The notes: generated by a model from the sequence alone, not told the origin. Numbered from the stretch's first letter, positions 35,802-44,926 are shown. The stretch: 64,000 nt of DNA from Bacillus pumilus (GCF_038738535.1 NZ_CP046128.1:3162001-3226000); one strand, 5' to 3'. Numbers and translations are program-made.

Positions 35802-37601
35802 TTACGCCATCTCCTTTTGTTGAAATAGTTGAGATTGTGCCTCATAAAGCCTTTTGTACTCTCCACCTAGCGCCATCAGCTCTTCATGGTTCCCCTCTTC
35901 AACGAAAGCACCATCTTTCATCACGATAATGCGGTCTGCTAAGCGGGCCGCTCCCATACGGTGTGTGATAAACAAGACCCCTTGATCCTGCGTATGATCG
36001 AATAGCTTTCGAATGAGTGAAATCTCCGATAGCGGATCAAGAGCAGAAGTCGGTTCATCTAAAATGATAAAATCACTTTCTCTAAAGAAGGTTCTCGCCA
36101 TCGCAAGCTTTTGCCATTGTCCACCAGACAGTTCATGACCTTCTTCAAAAAACCGGCCAAGCTGCGCATCGTATGTTTCTTCCATTTGATGAATTCTTTT
36201 CTCTATGCCTGCTTGCCGCGCAGCTGTCACCATGCGCTCTTCCTCATCTATTTCGTCGATACCGCCAAATCCAATGTTTTCTTTCACAGTGAATTCGTAC
36301 TTCATAAAATCTTGAAAAAGGACAGCCATTCTCGCATGATATGATTTTTTATAAATGGTCGAAATAGACTCACCATTGACCTTTTGCATATTCGGCTTGT
36401 CTGGATCATATAAACCGGTCAAACATTTAATCAAGGTCGTCTTACCTGATCCGTTATCCCCCACCAATGCAATGCGTTCACCTTTATTGATATGAAAATG
36501 TATATGCTCAATAGCAGGCGTTTTCATATTCGGATAGGTAAAAGAGAGGTTTTCTAGCGTAATGGACCGAATACACTCAATCCTCCGAAGCGATGCCCCT
36601 TTCTCTGTCTGTTCATCAATTTCTTCTTCTCTCTTTTGAAAAGTTCTCATTTCATCAATATAGAGACTCGTTTCATATAAACTAGAACATTCCCTCGTTA
36701 AGTCTTGAAAACCACTTTGAATATTTTGCACAGCTTGGAGCACAGCGACAAACGTACCCGCTGCTAATTTCTTTTGAAAGATAAGAAAGACAATAAAAAG
36801 ACCGCAACACACATAGGCAAATGTCATAAGCAATCCGCCTGCCATCTCCCAGCGAACCTGACGTTTTAGTAATTTATATTTTTCATCAGCACTTTTTACA
36901 TAATGACCTTTCCATTTTTGAAGAAGATAATGTCCTATTCCATATAAACGGATTTCCTTCAATGAATCTCGCTGTGCAACAAGGTCGGACACATACATTT
37001 CTCTTCGATCATTGGCCGTTAACATACGGTTTAATTGATACCGCGCGCCTCCAAAGAAGAGCTCAATCCACAAGACAGGCAGGGTAAATAAGATCAGAAT
37101 GACCGCCAAACCCCAATGGATACCGATCATATAAATGAGAAGTGATACAACAGTAATCAATGCGCTCATGATTGTAAAAATACTTCTAACCATACTCAGA
37201 ACATGCTGATGACTGTTCATCACACGTTGACTTTCATTATAAAAAGACGGATGTTCAAATGTAATATATGGCAGCCTGATTGCCTTTTGAAGCAATTCAC
37301 CCTTCAAATGCAAACCAATCATATTTGTCGCTTTTTGCTGACTAAGTTGAAGAATGAATTGAAGCCCATATCCTAAAACCACAATGACCATTTGCAACCC
37401 AAATAACCTTAAGACCTTTTGAATGTCTCCTGAAGAAGTCATGAATAAAATAATTTCATTAATCAATGTTTGAATAATCCAGACACTAGCCAAAGGCATA
37501 AAACCAACGATCACTTGGATCAATAGAGTTAACAGCAGATATGATCGACTTCTTTTCCAAGTATAGGAGATTGCATATAAACAATGGTTCACTGTACTCA
37601 T
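35802..37601 (-). CDS. ABC exporter (membrane plus ATPase domains)
   Basis: 599 aa: six-helix exporter domain (about 1-320), then ATPase with Walker A GDNGSGKTT, signature LSGGQWQKLAMART and Walker [10 protein letters not shown]. No C39 peptidase domain, so it does not cut double-Gly leaders itself. Start ATG 37601 is six bases after AAGGTGGAG. First gene of the exporter-MauE-thioredoxin operon; the divergent second thioredoxin lies 97 bp away. Context implies export of the six-Cys peptide at 38692-38886. ATPase chain is intact. Confidence 0.88.
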   Translation of the reverse strand: MSTVNHCLYAISYTWKRSRSYLLLTLLIQVIVGFMPLASVWIIQTLINEIILFMTSSGDIQKVLRLFGLQMVIVVLGYGLQFILQLSQQKATNMIGLHLKGELLQKAIRLPYITFEHPSFYNESQRVMNSHQHVLSMVRSIFTIMSALITVVSLLIYMIGIHWGLAVILILFTLPVLWIELFFGGARYQLNRMLTANDRREMYVSDLVAQRDSLKEIRLYGIGHYLLQKWKGHYVKSADEKYKLLKRQVRWEMAGGLLMTFAYVCCGLFIVFLIFQKKLAAGTFVAVLQAVQNIQSGFQDLTRECSSLYETSLYIDEMRTFQKREEEIDEQTEKGASLRRIECIRSITLENLSFTYPNMKTPAIEHIHFHINKGERIALVGDNGSGKTTLIKCLTGLYDPDKPNMQKVNGESISTIYKKSYHARMAVLFQDFMKYEFTVKENIGFGGIDEIDEEERMVTAARQAGIEKRIHQMEETYDAQLGRFFEEGHELSGGQWQKLAMARTFFRESDFIILDEPTSALDPLSEISLIRKLFDHTQDQGVLFITHRMGAARLADRIIVMKDGAFVEEGNHEELMALGGEYKRLYEAQSQLFQQKEMA

Positions 37602-37632
37602 CAAACGCTCCACCTTACACCATTTAGTATAA

Positions 37633-37662
37633 TTGACATATTTTTGATATTTATATTATGAT
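37633..37662 (+). promoter_or_regulatory. Promoter of the divergent thioredoxin gene
   Basis: TTGACA (37633-37638), 18-bp spacer, TATGAT (37657-37662). A minus-strand TATACT (37631-37626) for the exporter operon abuts it, so the two promoters may interfere. Confidence 0.7.
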
Positions 37663-37698
37663 AGCTCTGCGTAACTTCATTCTGAGAGGACGATAACG

Positions 37699-38208
37699 AT
37701 GAATTCAATCTTACTTTTACAGCTCACTCTTATTCTTTGCAGTCTTTTATTGACGATCGGAATCATCATCTATTTAAAACACCAGATGGAATTAATCATC
37801 TTACCGATCCAGCATGTCGGACAAAAACTTGTTCATCCGCTAATTGAAAAACCATCACCTATTCAAATGAATGATTTGCTGCAAACCAATCACAAGCAAC
37901 AGCTGCTTATATTCACTGACACAGCATGTCCGCACTGCATCCCATCACTGGAACAATTCCTAGAAACGAAAAGGCAGCGTCAATTAGACATTTCTTTTAG
38001 TATTTTGCTAAAGAATGGGCAAGAAGAGGATCAAGAATTATATCGTGATAACCAAACCAACATGCAAATTATCTCAGTGGACGAACAAATGATAGGCGCC
38101 TTTCATATTGAAGAGTTTCCATATTACATCTTGGTAGAAGAAGATGAAACAATCTCATATGCAGCCCCTTTTCCGGATGGTCTTTATTCAAGGATTTCTG
38201 CAAAATAA
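37699..38208 (+). CDS. Second membrane-anchored thioredoxin-like protein
   Basis: 169 aa. N-terminal membrane helix (about 3-27), then a thioredoxin-like domain with the DsbA/PDI-style pair C77-P-H-C80 (TDTACPHC) and cis-Pro segment EEFPYYIL. CPHC is the oxidising-type dipeptide of DsbA, whereas the other thioredoxin here has CMTC; the two may oxidise and isomerise respectively (inference). SD AGAGGA before ATG. Own terminator. Confidence 0.82.
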   Translation: MNSILLLQLTLILCSLLLTIGIIIYLKHQMELIILPIQHVGQKLVHPLIEKPSPIQMNDLLQTNHKQQLLIFTDTACPHCIPSLEQFLETKRQRQLDISFSILLKNGQEEDQELYRDNQTNMQIISVDEQMIGAFHIEEFPYYILVEEDETISYAAPFPDGLYSRISAK

Positions 38209-38216
38209 ACATAAAT

Positions 38217-38255
38217 GAGGCATGTGAAGACAACAAACACACGCCTCGTTTTTTT
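38217..38255 (+). terminator. Terminator of the divergent thioredoxin gene
   Basis: GAGGC/GCCTC outer stem plus TGTG/CACA inner pairs, then seven Ts; ends at the stop of the convergent 134-aa gene. Confidence 0.85.
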
Positions 38256-38658
38256 ATTGGTGTGGATCTGCCTGAACATCCTGATCCTTTTCCCTTGCTG
38301 CGATTTCACTCGCTCCACTTGAAGCTGTCGCTTGTTCCTCAGCTTGTTCAAACTCACTGCGAGCCTCATTTGAAATGTCTACTTGGTCACCATGCTGATT
38401 CACAGTAACAGACGAAGAAGACGATTCTTTTTGAACCTCTTTCTCTAGTTCCTTTAATTTAGACACATGAAGCTCTAAATCTTTTCCTTGCTGAACTAGA
38501 GTCAGTTGTTGAAATAATGCCTTTCTCTCTTCTGGAGAATGGTCGCCTTGAACAATTTTCGCAGCTTGGTTTAAAAAAGAATTTGATGTTTGACCCGCTT
38601 GACGACTGTTTGACGTCTGCACAGCATTTGTTAAAAATGAAATTGAAGATATGCTCAT
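38254..38658 (-). CDS. Uncharacterised 134-aa acidic protein beside the Cys-rich peptide
   Basis: Not recognised. 134 aa, no signal peptide, no membrane helix, no Cys. N-terminal Ser-rich segment (MSISSISFLTNAVQTSNS), a predicted coiled helix around residues 45-80 (KLKELEKEVQKE), then a Gln/Glu/Ala-rich acidic tail. AGGATGTG precedes the ATG. It starts 33 bp after the Cys-rich peptide gene with no terminator between, so the two are probably co-transcribed; it could be an immunity factor or a chaperone for the precursor, but nothing in the sequence proves this. Confidence 0.7.
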   Translation of the reverse strand: MSISSISFLTNAVQTSNSRQAGQTSNSFLNQAAKIVQGDHSPEERKALFQQLTLVQQGKDLELHVSKLKELEKEVQKESSSSSVTVNQHGDQVDISNEARSEFEQAEEQATASSGASEIAAREKDQDVQADPHQ

Positions 38659-38691
38659 GCGTTCACATCCTATTAAATAAAATCCTTGAAT

Positions 38692-38886
38692 TTAGCAGCC
38701 ACATCTAACGCGTTCTTGGCTAGTACATATCTCACCTGTATCACGATCCACGTAGTAACGGAAAGTTCCAACACCTTGAAGGAAACAAGTTGGCGCTGAT
38801 TTACATGAAGTGACTAATTTTTGTAAAATACATCTTGAAGCTGCAGGTTGAACATTGGTCATTTTGTTTAAGAAACGATCTAACAT
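38692..38886 (-). CDS. Small six-cysteine peptide, candidate secreted bacteriocin-like precursor
   Basis: 64 aa; Cys at 19, 28, 34, 54, 62 and 64 (C-x8-C-x5-C-x19-C-x7-C-x-C), ending CGC. The first 18 residues (MLDRFLNKMTNVQPAASR) form an amphipathic leader-like segment without a Sec signal or double-Gly site. Six Cys fit three disulfides. ATG 38886 lies seven bases after AAGGTGG; a TTG at 38904 overlaps the SD. Strong promoter upstream. The nearby exporter and two thiol-redox proteins make a disulfide-stabilised exported peptide the best reading; activity is unknown. Confidence 0.75.
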   Translation of the reverse strand: MLDRFLNKMTNVQPAASRCILQKLVTSCKSAPTCFLQGVGTFRYYVDRDTGEICTSQERVRCGC

Positions 38887-38925
38887 ATGAATTCCACCTT
38901 CCAATTTTTAAGGTAATACAACACA

Positions 38926-38954
38926 ATAATAACCAATTAAAAGACAACTAACAA
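38926..38954 (-). promoter_or_regulatory. Promoter of the six-cysteine peptide gene
   Basis: Minus strand TTGTTA (38954-38949), 17-bp spacer, TATTAT (38931-38926); start about 33 bases before the ATG. Surrounding 38905-39170 is very AT-rich with no other gene. Confidence 0.7.
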
Positions 38955-39185
38955 CATATTTTGATAAATTTACTAATTATTTTTAACTACTAATCTTATT
39001 TATGACATAAACTGTCGTTAAAATTTATAGTAAATGTTACTTTTTTCTTATTTGAAGATAATTTATTTATCCATAAATAGTAAAGTGAAGATAGAAATAT
39101 TTTTTAATTGCTCTACATTCACTCTTCCTAAAGTACTACTTGCTCAAGTATGATAAAGAGTGAATACATAAAGGAGTGAACACCA

Positions 39186-39608
39186 TTGCAACAAACTGAG
39201 AAAATCATTCAATCTCTTCATTCGATCACAAAGTGGGGAAAAGTTGGTAGTATATTTCTCTATATTTCAGGCGGCCTAGCTATTCTTATTGGTTTTTGGC
39301 TTGTTCTTCCTGCTGCCCTTGGCGTCTTCCTCATTATGATGGGAATCCATGTACAAAAATCTGTAAACGCAGCTGAACAATTAATTCAAGCTCCTGATAC
39401 TTCTTATGAAGAGTTATTAGAACAATATGCTAAGATGATGAAAATGCAGACGCTATTTGCCATATCAAGTATTGTCACAGTCATTCTCTCATTCATCGCC
39501 ATTATCTTGATGCTGATATTAGGTGGCCTAGCCTTTCTTCAAGAAATTCCTAGTGACGTCCAGCAATACGAAGGTGAATACGAACAAGAGCTTGGTGACT
39601 TTTATTAA
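39186..39608 (+). CDS. DUF5362-like four-helix membrane protein
   Basis: 140 aa. Two closely spaced hydrophobic segments near residues 20-55 and one or two near 90-120, with an acidic C-terminal tail (YEGEYEQELGDFY). Function unknown; resembles the small DUF5362 membrane family. It could be an immunity-type protein for the neighbouring peptide locus, on position alone. Starts at TTG 39186 after AAAGGAGTGA. Own terminator. Confidence 0.7.
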   Translation: MQQTEKIIQSLHSITKWGKVGSIFLYISGGLAILIGFWLVLPAALGVFLIMMGIHVQKSVNAAEQLIQAPDTSYEELLEQYAKMMKMQTLFAISSIVTVILSFIAIILMLILGGLAFLQEIPSDVQQYEGEYEQELGDFY

Positions 39609-39614
39609 TGGAGA

Positions 39615-39645
39615 GGGGTATCAATGAACATTCGATACCCCTTTT
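39615..39645 (+). terminator. Terminator of the DUF5362-like gene
   Basis: GGGGTATC/GATACCCC stem, 11-base loop, four Ts. Confidence 0.82.
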
Positions 39646-39710
39646 GTTTGATCATTTGGCATTATTCATCCTACTAAGCTTGACATTCCGCCTTGATCAT
39701 TTTAAAATAC

Positions 39711-39731
39711 AAATCGTAACCATTACGAATT
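39711..39731. promoter_or_regulatory. Zur box 1 (rpmGC)
   Basis: AAATCGTAA and TTACGAATT around CCA: near-perfect match to the B. subtilis Zur operator AAATCGTAAT-N-ATTACGATTT, 20 bases before the rpmGC start. Confidence 0.9.
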
Positions 39732-39751
39732 AAAGGAGGATCCTATTACTG

Positions 39752-39901
39752 ATGCGCGTAAAAATTACCTTAGCCTGTACTGAAACGGGTGACAGAAACT
39801 ATATCACAACAAAGAATAAAAGAACGAACCCGGACCGACTGGAGTTAAAAAAATATTCTCCTCGGCTAAAGAAATATACCCTTCATAGAGAAACAAAATG
39901 A
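39752..39901 (+). CDS. rpmGC: Zinc-independent ribosomal protein L33 (C- form)
   Basis: 49 aa L33 lacking the two CxxC zinc-ribbon pairs (only one Cys, in LACTETG). Such C- paralogues replace zinc-loaded L33 during zinc starvation and release zinc. AAAGGAGG is spaced 12 bases from the ATG. Zur box directly upstream; zagA and a C- S14 gene follow, confirming a zinc-sparing cassette. Confidence 0.92.
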   Translation: MRVKITLACTETGDRNYITTKNKRTNPDRLELKKYSPRLKKYTLHRETK

Positions 39902-39915
39902 ATTTTTTAGGCATT

Positions 39916-39936
39916 AAATCGTAATCATTACTTTTT
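39916..39936. promoter_or_regulatory. Zur box 2 (zagA)
   Basis: AAATCGTAATCATTAC followed by TTTTT: left half perfect, right half GTAAT-core matched, between rpmGC and zagA. Confidence 0.85.
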
Positions 39937-39955
39937 AAGTGAGGCGGAGATCAAA

Positions 39956-39991
39956 ATGAGTATTGTCAAAAGGACAGAAAGAAATGAATAA
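39956..39991 (+). CDS. Leader ORF overlapping the zagA start (11 aa)
   Basis: ATG 39956 with a strong SD (AGGCGGAG) six bases upstream, encoding [11 protein letters not shown], stop TAA at 39989-39991, which overlaps the zagA ATG at 39984 (AATGAATAA). Better SD than zagA itself, so zagA translation is probably coupled to it. Confidence 0.5.
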   Translation: MSIVKRTERNE

Positions 39992-41180
39992 GCGAATACC
40001 TGTTACAGTATTAAGCGGTTTTTTAGGAGCAGGAAAAACAACAATATTAAATCATGTCCTACAAAATCGTAAAGGGTTAAAAGTAGCTGTAATTGTCAAT
40101 GACATGAGCGAAATTAATATTGATGCAGAACTAGTCAAACAAGGCGGTGAGCTCTCTCGATCAGATGAGAAACTAGTTGAATTGTCTAATGGTTGTATTT
40201 GCTGCACATTAAGAGAAGATTTGTTAATCGAAGTAGAACGCCTGTGTAAAACTGGTCATATTGATTATATTGTCATTGAGTCAACAGGTATTAGTGAACC
40301 AATTCCAGTCGCGCAAACTTTCTCTTATATTGATGAAGAAATGGGAATAGATTTGACACGCTTTTGCCGGTTAGACACGATGGTCACTGTTGTAGATGCG
40401 AACCGTTTCTGGACCGACTTCCAGTCAGGAGAAAGTTTATTAGACCGTAAACAAGCCGTTTCCGATGATGACGAACGAGAAATTTCCGATTTACTTATTG
40501 ATCAAATTGAATTTTGTGACGTGCTGATTATAAATAAGTGTGATCTAGTATCAAACTCAGAATTAGATCGACTTGAGCGCGTGCTGACCACACTTCAACC
40601 AGAAGCATCTATCATCAGAACCTCAAAAGGGCAAGTAAAGCCAAGTGACATTTTAAATACTGGTTTATTCGACTTTGAAAAATCCAGTGCTTCTGCTGGC
40701 TGGATCAAAGAAATCAACGCCGGGCATTCTCAGCATACGCCGGAAACAGAAGAATACCAAATCTCATCCTTTGTTTATGAAAGAAGACTCCCCTTTCATA
40801 CCGGCAGGTTAAATAATTGGTTAGATCAGATGCCGGAGCAAATAGTTCGCGCTAAAGGATTTACATGGCTTGCCACACATCATGATTTAACCATTTTAAT
40901 TTCACAGGCCGGAAAATCTGTTGCGATTGAACCAATTGCATACTGGATTGCTGCCTTGCCTGAGCAAGATAAGGCACGGATATTAAAGCAAGAACCAGAG
41001 CTTCTTGACGAGTGGGACGCAGAATTTGGTGATCGGCATACAAAACTTGTGTTTATCGGCGTAGATTTGCCTAAAGCAGATATCATTCGCACACTAGATC
41101 AATGCTTACTCACACCTGAAGAATTTGATCAAGATTGGACTACATTTGAAGACCCCTTTCAATGGAAAATCCAACATTAA
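39984..41180 (+). CDS. zagA: Zinc-responsive COG0523 GTPase ZagA (YciC)
   Basis: 398-aa G3E GTPase and putative zinc metallochaperone. Walker [10 protein letters not shown] near residue 13, metal motif CICC (NGCICCTL) near residue 66, NKCD guanine motif, and a C-terminal CobW domain. In B. subtilis Zur-repressed and activated by ZTP to support folate synthesis in zinc limitation. ATG 39984; a TTG at 39963 is too far from the SD. rpsN2 follows 16 bp later. Confidence 0.92.
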   Translation: MNKRIPVTVLSGFLGAGKTTILNHVLQNRKGLKVAVIVNDMSEINIDAELVKQGGELSRSDEKLVELSNGCICCTLREDLLIEVERLCKTGHIDYIVIESTGISEPIPVAQTFSYIDEEMGIDLTRFCRLDTMVTVVDANRFWTDFQSGESLLDRKQAVSDDDEREISDLLIDQIEFCDVLIINKCDLVSNSELDRLERVLTTLQPEASIIRTSKGQVKPSDILNTGLFDFEKSSASAGWIKEINAGHSQHTPETEEYQISSFVYERRLPFHTGRLNNWLDQMPEQIVRAKGFTWLATHHDLTILISQAGKSVAIEPIAYWIAALPEQDKARILKQEPELLDEWDAEFGDRHTKLVFIGVDLPKADIIRTLDQCLLTPEEFDQDWTTFEDPFQWKIQH

Positions 41181-41196
41181 AAAAGGAGGGTTTTAA

Positions 41197-41466
41197 GTGG
41201 CAAAGAAATCTAAGATTGCTAAAGAAAAAAAGCGGCAGCAGCTTGTATTGAAATATGCAGAATTAAGAAAAGAGTTAAAAGAAAAAGGTGACTATGAAGC
41301 TTTACGGAAATTACCTAGAGACTCTTCCCCTACCCGCTTAAAAAACCGCTGTGAATTAACCGGCCGCCCTAGAGGTTACTTACGAAAATTTAAAATGTCT
41401 AGAATTGCTTTTCGTGAGCTTGCCTATAAGGGCCACATCCCAGGAGTAAAAAAATCGAGCTGGTAA
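41197..41466 (+). CDS. rpsNB: Zinc-independent ribosomal protein S14 (C- form)
   Basis: 89-aa S14 of the long, Cys-poor type (YhzA); the zinc-binding C+ form is 61 aa with four Cys. Conserved [18 protein letters not shown] region present. Allows ribosome assembly without zinc. GTG start at 41197 after AAAGGAGGG. Part of the Zur-controlled unit with rpmGC and zagA. Confidence 0.93.
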   Translation: MAKKSKIAKEKKRQQLVLKYAELRKELKEKGDYEALRKLPRDSSPTRLKNRCELTGRPRGYLRKFKMSRIAFRELAYKGHIPGVKKSSW

Positions 41467-41580
41467 AGATTGAGTTGATCTTATCACAGCTCTCATAAAA
41501 GTAAAGTAGCAAAAAATGTTTAAAATTCTATTTTCCAGGCATATCTAAACCTTTTTGAGCTACAAAATAACATTTTAAAA

Positions 41581-41606
41581 ACCAGCAGAGTTTCTGCTGG
41601 TTTTTT
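41581..41606 (+). terminator. Terminator of the zinc cassette
   Basis: ACCAGCAGA/TCTGCTGGT stem with GTT loop, flanked by A- and T-tracts; lies 115 bases after the rpsNB stop. Confidence 0.88.
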
Positions 41607-41719
41607 ATAATGACTGGATTCATAAGATGAATAGACCTATTTCAAAAAAAGATTGTCAACAATGATTATGACTTTTTCTCTTCTTTTCAAAAATACATGA
41701 TCATGATACTTTGTTGTCA

Positions 41720-42727
41720 CTACCCACCGATGTATGACATTTCAACTTTTTTCTGATCTTTCTTCTGTTCTCTCTCGGCTGAATATTGATCATGTCTATT
41801 CGACCATAGTTCCTTCAATATATTCTTTATATCTTCATTATCTTTAGCCGAGCGAATCACCCGTTTCAGATCAAAACCCGACGAGGCAAAAAGACATGTA
41901 AACAATTCACCGCGAGCAGAAAGCCTCGCTCTGTTACATGTTCCACAAAAAGCATCTGAAACAGAAGAAATAATGCCTATCTCTCCTGAACCATCTTTAT
42001 AAAAGAATCGGTTGGCTACTTCACCTGGATATTGAGGAGGTTCTGGTTTGATAGGAAATGTTGAATCAATTAGACCAATGATCTCTTTCTTTGTCATGAC
42101 ATGCTCTAGATTCCATTTGTTCGTATTTCCAACATCCATAAACTCGATAAATCTGAGAACATGTCCTTCTTTTTTAAAGTAAGCTGCCATTGGTAAAACA
42201 TCCTGATCATTCACACCTTTTTGAACAACCATATTGATCTTAATAGCAAGTCCAGCTTTTTTTGCAGCCTCAATCCCATCAAACACTTTTTGGATAGAAA
42301 TATTCCTTCCGTTCATTTGCATAAAACGGTCAGGATTTAATGAATCCAAACTAATGGTGACTCTCTGAAGACCTGCTTTCTTTAACTTATCAGCATATAA
42401 AGGTAAAAGCGTTCCATTGGTTGTCATAGCAATGTCTTCGATTCCTGGAATTTTTGAGAGCTTTTCTATTAAGATAGGCAAATCTTTTCGCATTAAAGGT
42501 TCACCACCCGTGATGCGTATTTTCACCACACCTAAGTCCTTTGCAAAAAGGGTAGCAAGCTGTTCAATTTCTTCGAAACTAAGCAGTTCTTCTTTATTCA
42601 AAAAAGGATAATCTGGTCCAAAAATTTCAGCAGGCATACAGTACGTACATCTAAAGTTACAGCGATCTGTTACTGATATTCTTAAATCGCGCAATGGTCG
42701 ATGTCTCTTATCCAATATACTGTCCAT
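41720..42727 (-). CDS. moaA: GTP 3',8-cyclase MoaA
   Basis: 335-aa radical-SAM enzyme for the first step of molybdopterin synthesis. N-terminal cluster C23, C27, C30 (CNFRCTYC) and C-terminal cluster CGTC with the later LFTC Cys. The usual C-terminal GG is present as YIGG. AGGAGG precedes ATG 42727; the longer frame to 42799 overlaps fdhD. Ten bases after fdhD: one operon. Confidence 0.93.
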   Translation of the reverse strand: MDSILDKRHRPLRDLRISVTDRCNFRCTYCMPAEIFGPDYPFLNKEELLSFEEIEQLATLFAKDLGVVKIRITGGEPLMRKDLPILIEKLSKIPGIEDIAMTTNGTLLPLYADKLKKAGLQRVTISLDSLNPDRFMQMNGRNISIQKVFDGIEAAKKAGLAIKINMVVQKGVNDQDVLPMAAYFKKEGHVLRFIEFMDVGNTNKWNLEHVMTKKEIIGLIDSTFPIKPEPPQYPGEVANRFFYKDGSGEIGIISSVSDAFCGTCNRARLSARGELFTCLFASSGFDLKRVIRSAKDNEDIKNILKELWSNRHDQYSAEREQKKDQKKVEMSYIGG

Positions 42728-42737
42728 ACTTTGCCTC

Positions 42738-43526
42738 CTATTCTGTAATACGCTGATGGTGAGTGTAGATATTAAAAGATTTTCCTCTGACGAATCCAAC
42801 TGTCGTGATATTTAATTCTTCTGCCATATTAAGCGCCAGCTCAGTAGGTGCTGATTTTGAGATGACGATCGACACTCCTAGTTTGGCTGCCTTCAATAAA
42901 ACTTCTGACGATATCCGGCCGCTAAACACAAGGATTTTATCTCTAAGTGGAATTCGATGAAGTAAACAGTAACCATAGATTTTATCTAAAGCATTATGTC
43001 TTCCTATATCAGTTCTAGTGATGAATAGCTTCTCTGTGTCACACAGTCCAGCATTATGCACACCACCAGTATGTTGAAATAATTGGCTTTCTTCTTGTAA
43101 ACACTTCATTAGATGCATACAGGTTTCAGCAGAAATGTTGATTCGATCAATGGCTGTTTTTGCTGTTTTCACATCTTGGAGAAAATAAAAGTGTCTCCCT
43201 TTCCCACAACAAGAACCAATCACTCGCTTTGTAAAATCTGATGACTGAAATCCGCTTGGGTGAACTAAATCAACATATGCAAAGCCCATACTTTCATCTA
43301 TTGTAAACCTTTTAATCTCATTTTCAAATCGAATGACTCCTTCTGAAGCTAAAAAACCGATAACCAATTCTTTCAAATGATCTGGTGAACAAACAAGTGT
43401 CACAAATTCCTCTCCATTCACGATCACAGTTAAAGGGAATTCTTCTACAACTTCATCTGTTTTGCAAGTAAATTGGCCTTCACTGTATTGGTGTATGACT
43501 CGTTTCTTTTTAACAGAAGGATTCAT
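42738..43526 (-). CDS. fdhD: Formate dehydrogenase accessory sulfurtransferase FdhD
   Basis: 262-aa protein that transfers sulfur to the bis-MGD cofactor of formate-dehydrogenase-type enzymes. Firmicute-type Cys pair in GSCCGKGR near residue 105 and conserved [19 protein letters not shown] and [10 protein letters not shown] blocks. Client is presumably the FdhF/YdeP-like enzyme at 45009. AAAGGAAG before ATG. Confidence 0.93.
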   Translation of the reverse strand: MNPSVKKKRVIHQYSEGQFTCKTDEVVEEFPLTVIVNGEEFVTLVCSPDHLKELVIGFLASEGVIRFENEIKRFTIDESMGFAYVDLVHPSGFQSSDFTKRVIGSCCGKGRHFYFLQDVKTAKTAIDRINISAETCMHLMKCLQEESQLFQHTGGVHNAGLCDTEKLFITRTDIGRHNALDKIYGYCLLHRIPLRDKILVFSGRISSEVLLKAAKLGVSIVISKSAPTELALNMAEELNITTVGFVRGKSFNIYTHHQRITE

Positions 43527-43660
43527 TGTATGATCTTCCTTTCAGCACAAATTTAGTTATATGATCCAATCAAATTATGATATTATTTTAAAAAGTCATA
43601 AAATTGTAACATATTCCTATCTTATCAAACTTTTTGATTGCTTTATATGGGGGGAACAAA

Positions 43661-44926
43661 ATGAACAAATCGAAAAATCGCTGGCTCATTGCAACAAGTG
43701 CTGTAGGAATTCATTTATCTATTGGGTCTGTTTATGCTTGGAGTGTTTTTACGAATCCTTTACATCAAGCTTTTCAGTGGTCATTGACAGAAATAAGCTT
43801 GACCTTCAGTATTGCTATTTTATTTTTAGGATTATCTGCTGCTTTCATGGGGCATTTCGTTGAAAGGTATGGTCCAAGAGCATCGGGGCTTTTCTCAGCC
43901 ATTTTCTTCGGTATCGGAATGACAGGATCAGGGTTCGCTGTCCACATGTCCTCACTCCCTCTCCTCTATTTATTTTATGGTGTACTCGCTGGGATAGGAT
44001 TAGGGGTAGGTTACATTGCACCTGTATCAACTTTAGTGAAATGGTTTCCGGACCGAAGAGGACTTGCAACCGGCTTAGCTATTATGGGTTTTGGATTTGC
44101 TTCTCTTATTTGCAGCCCAATTATCCAATATCTCATTGAAAAAGTGGACATCGCAAATACCTTTTACATTCTTGGAATTTCCTATTTTATGATCATGGTG
44201 ATCTCATCTCTTTATTTATCACCACCAACATCTGAAGACGTCAAACAGTTTGACGTGTTAAAAACAAATCAAAGAAAAATCCCTCAGGATTTATCACAGC
44301 TTACAGCAAATGAAGCGATCAAAACAAGACGTTTTTATTATTTGTGGCTCATGCTCTTTATTAATATCACATGCGGAATTGCCATTATTTCAGTTGCATC
44401 GCCTCTTGCTCAAGAAAGTGTTGGATTCACTGCAGGTGCTGCAGCTACCCTTGTTGGTATTTTAGGTGCTTTTAATGGTTTAGGGCGGATTGGCTGGGCA
44501 TCCTTCTCAGATTATATCGGAAGGCCGAATACGTATACAATCTTCTTTAGTATCCAGCTCATTGCCTTTCCTTTACTCCCCTATTTAAAAGAACCGTTCG
44601 TCTTTTCAATCGTGATGGCGATCATTTATACGTGCTATGGAGGAGGGTTTGCTTCAATTCCAGCCTATATTGGGGATTTATTTGGCACGAAACAACTTGG
44701 TGCCATACACGGTTATATTCTGACTGCCTGGGCCGCTGCTGGTTTAGCTGGACCTTTATTTTCATCCTTTATTCGAGATATAACAGGTAACTACACGCAA
44801 AGTCTGATGGTGTTCTCTGGCTTATTTTTCATTGCTTTTATCATATCTCTTCTCATACGGAAAGATATTCAACAGCTTAGAGAAACAAACCTTACTGCTA
44901 CTTCTTCTGTCTCAGCCCGACCTTAA
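43661..44926 (+). CDS. OFA-type MFS transporter (oxalate/formate antiporter family)
   Basis: 421 aa, 12 hydrophobic helices, with family blocks SIGSVYAWSVF and WFPDRRGLATGLAIMGFG. OFA members move small carboxylates such as oxalate and formate; the neighbouring formate-dehydrogenase genes fit formate. ATG 43661 after GGGGGGA; divergent from fdhD across 134 bp of AT-rich DNA. Confidence 0.85.
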   Translation: MNKSKNRWLIATSAVGIHLSIGSVYAWSVFTNPLHQAFQWSLTEISLTFSIAILFLGLSAAFMGHFVERYGPRASGLFSAIFFGIGMTGSGFAVHMSSLPLLYLFYGVLAGIGLGVGYIAPVSTLVKWFPDRRGLATGLAIMGFGFASLICSPIIQYLIEKVDIANTFYILGISYFMIMVISSLYLSPPTSEDVKQFDVLKTNQRKIPQDLSQLTANEAIKTRRFYYLWLMLFINITCGIAIISVASPLAQESVGFTAGAAATLVGILGAFNGLGRIGWASFSDYIGRPNTYTIFFSIQLIAFPLLPYLKEPFVFSIVMAIIYTCYGGGFASIPAYIGDLFGTKQLGAIHGYILTAWAAAGLAGPLFSSFIRDITGNYTQSLMVFSGLFFIAFIISLLIRKDIQQLRETNLTATSSVSARP

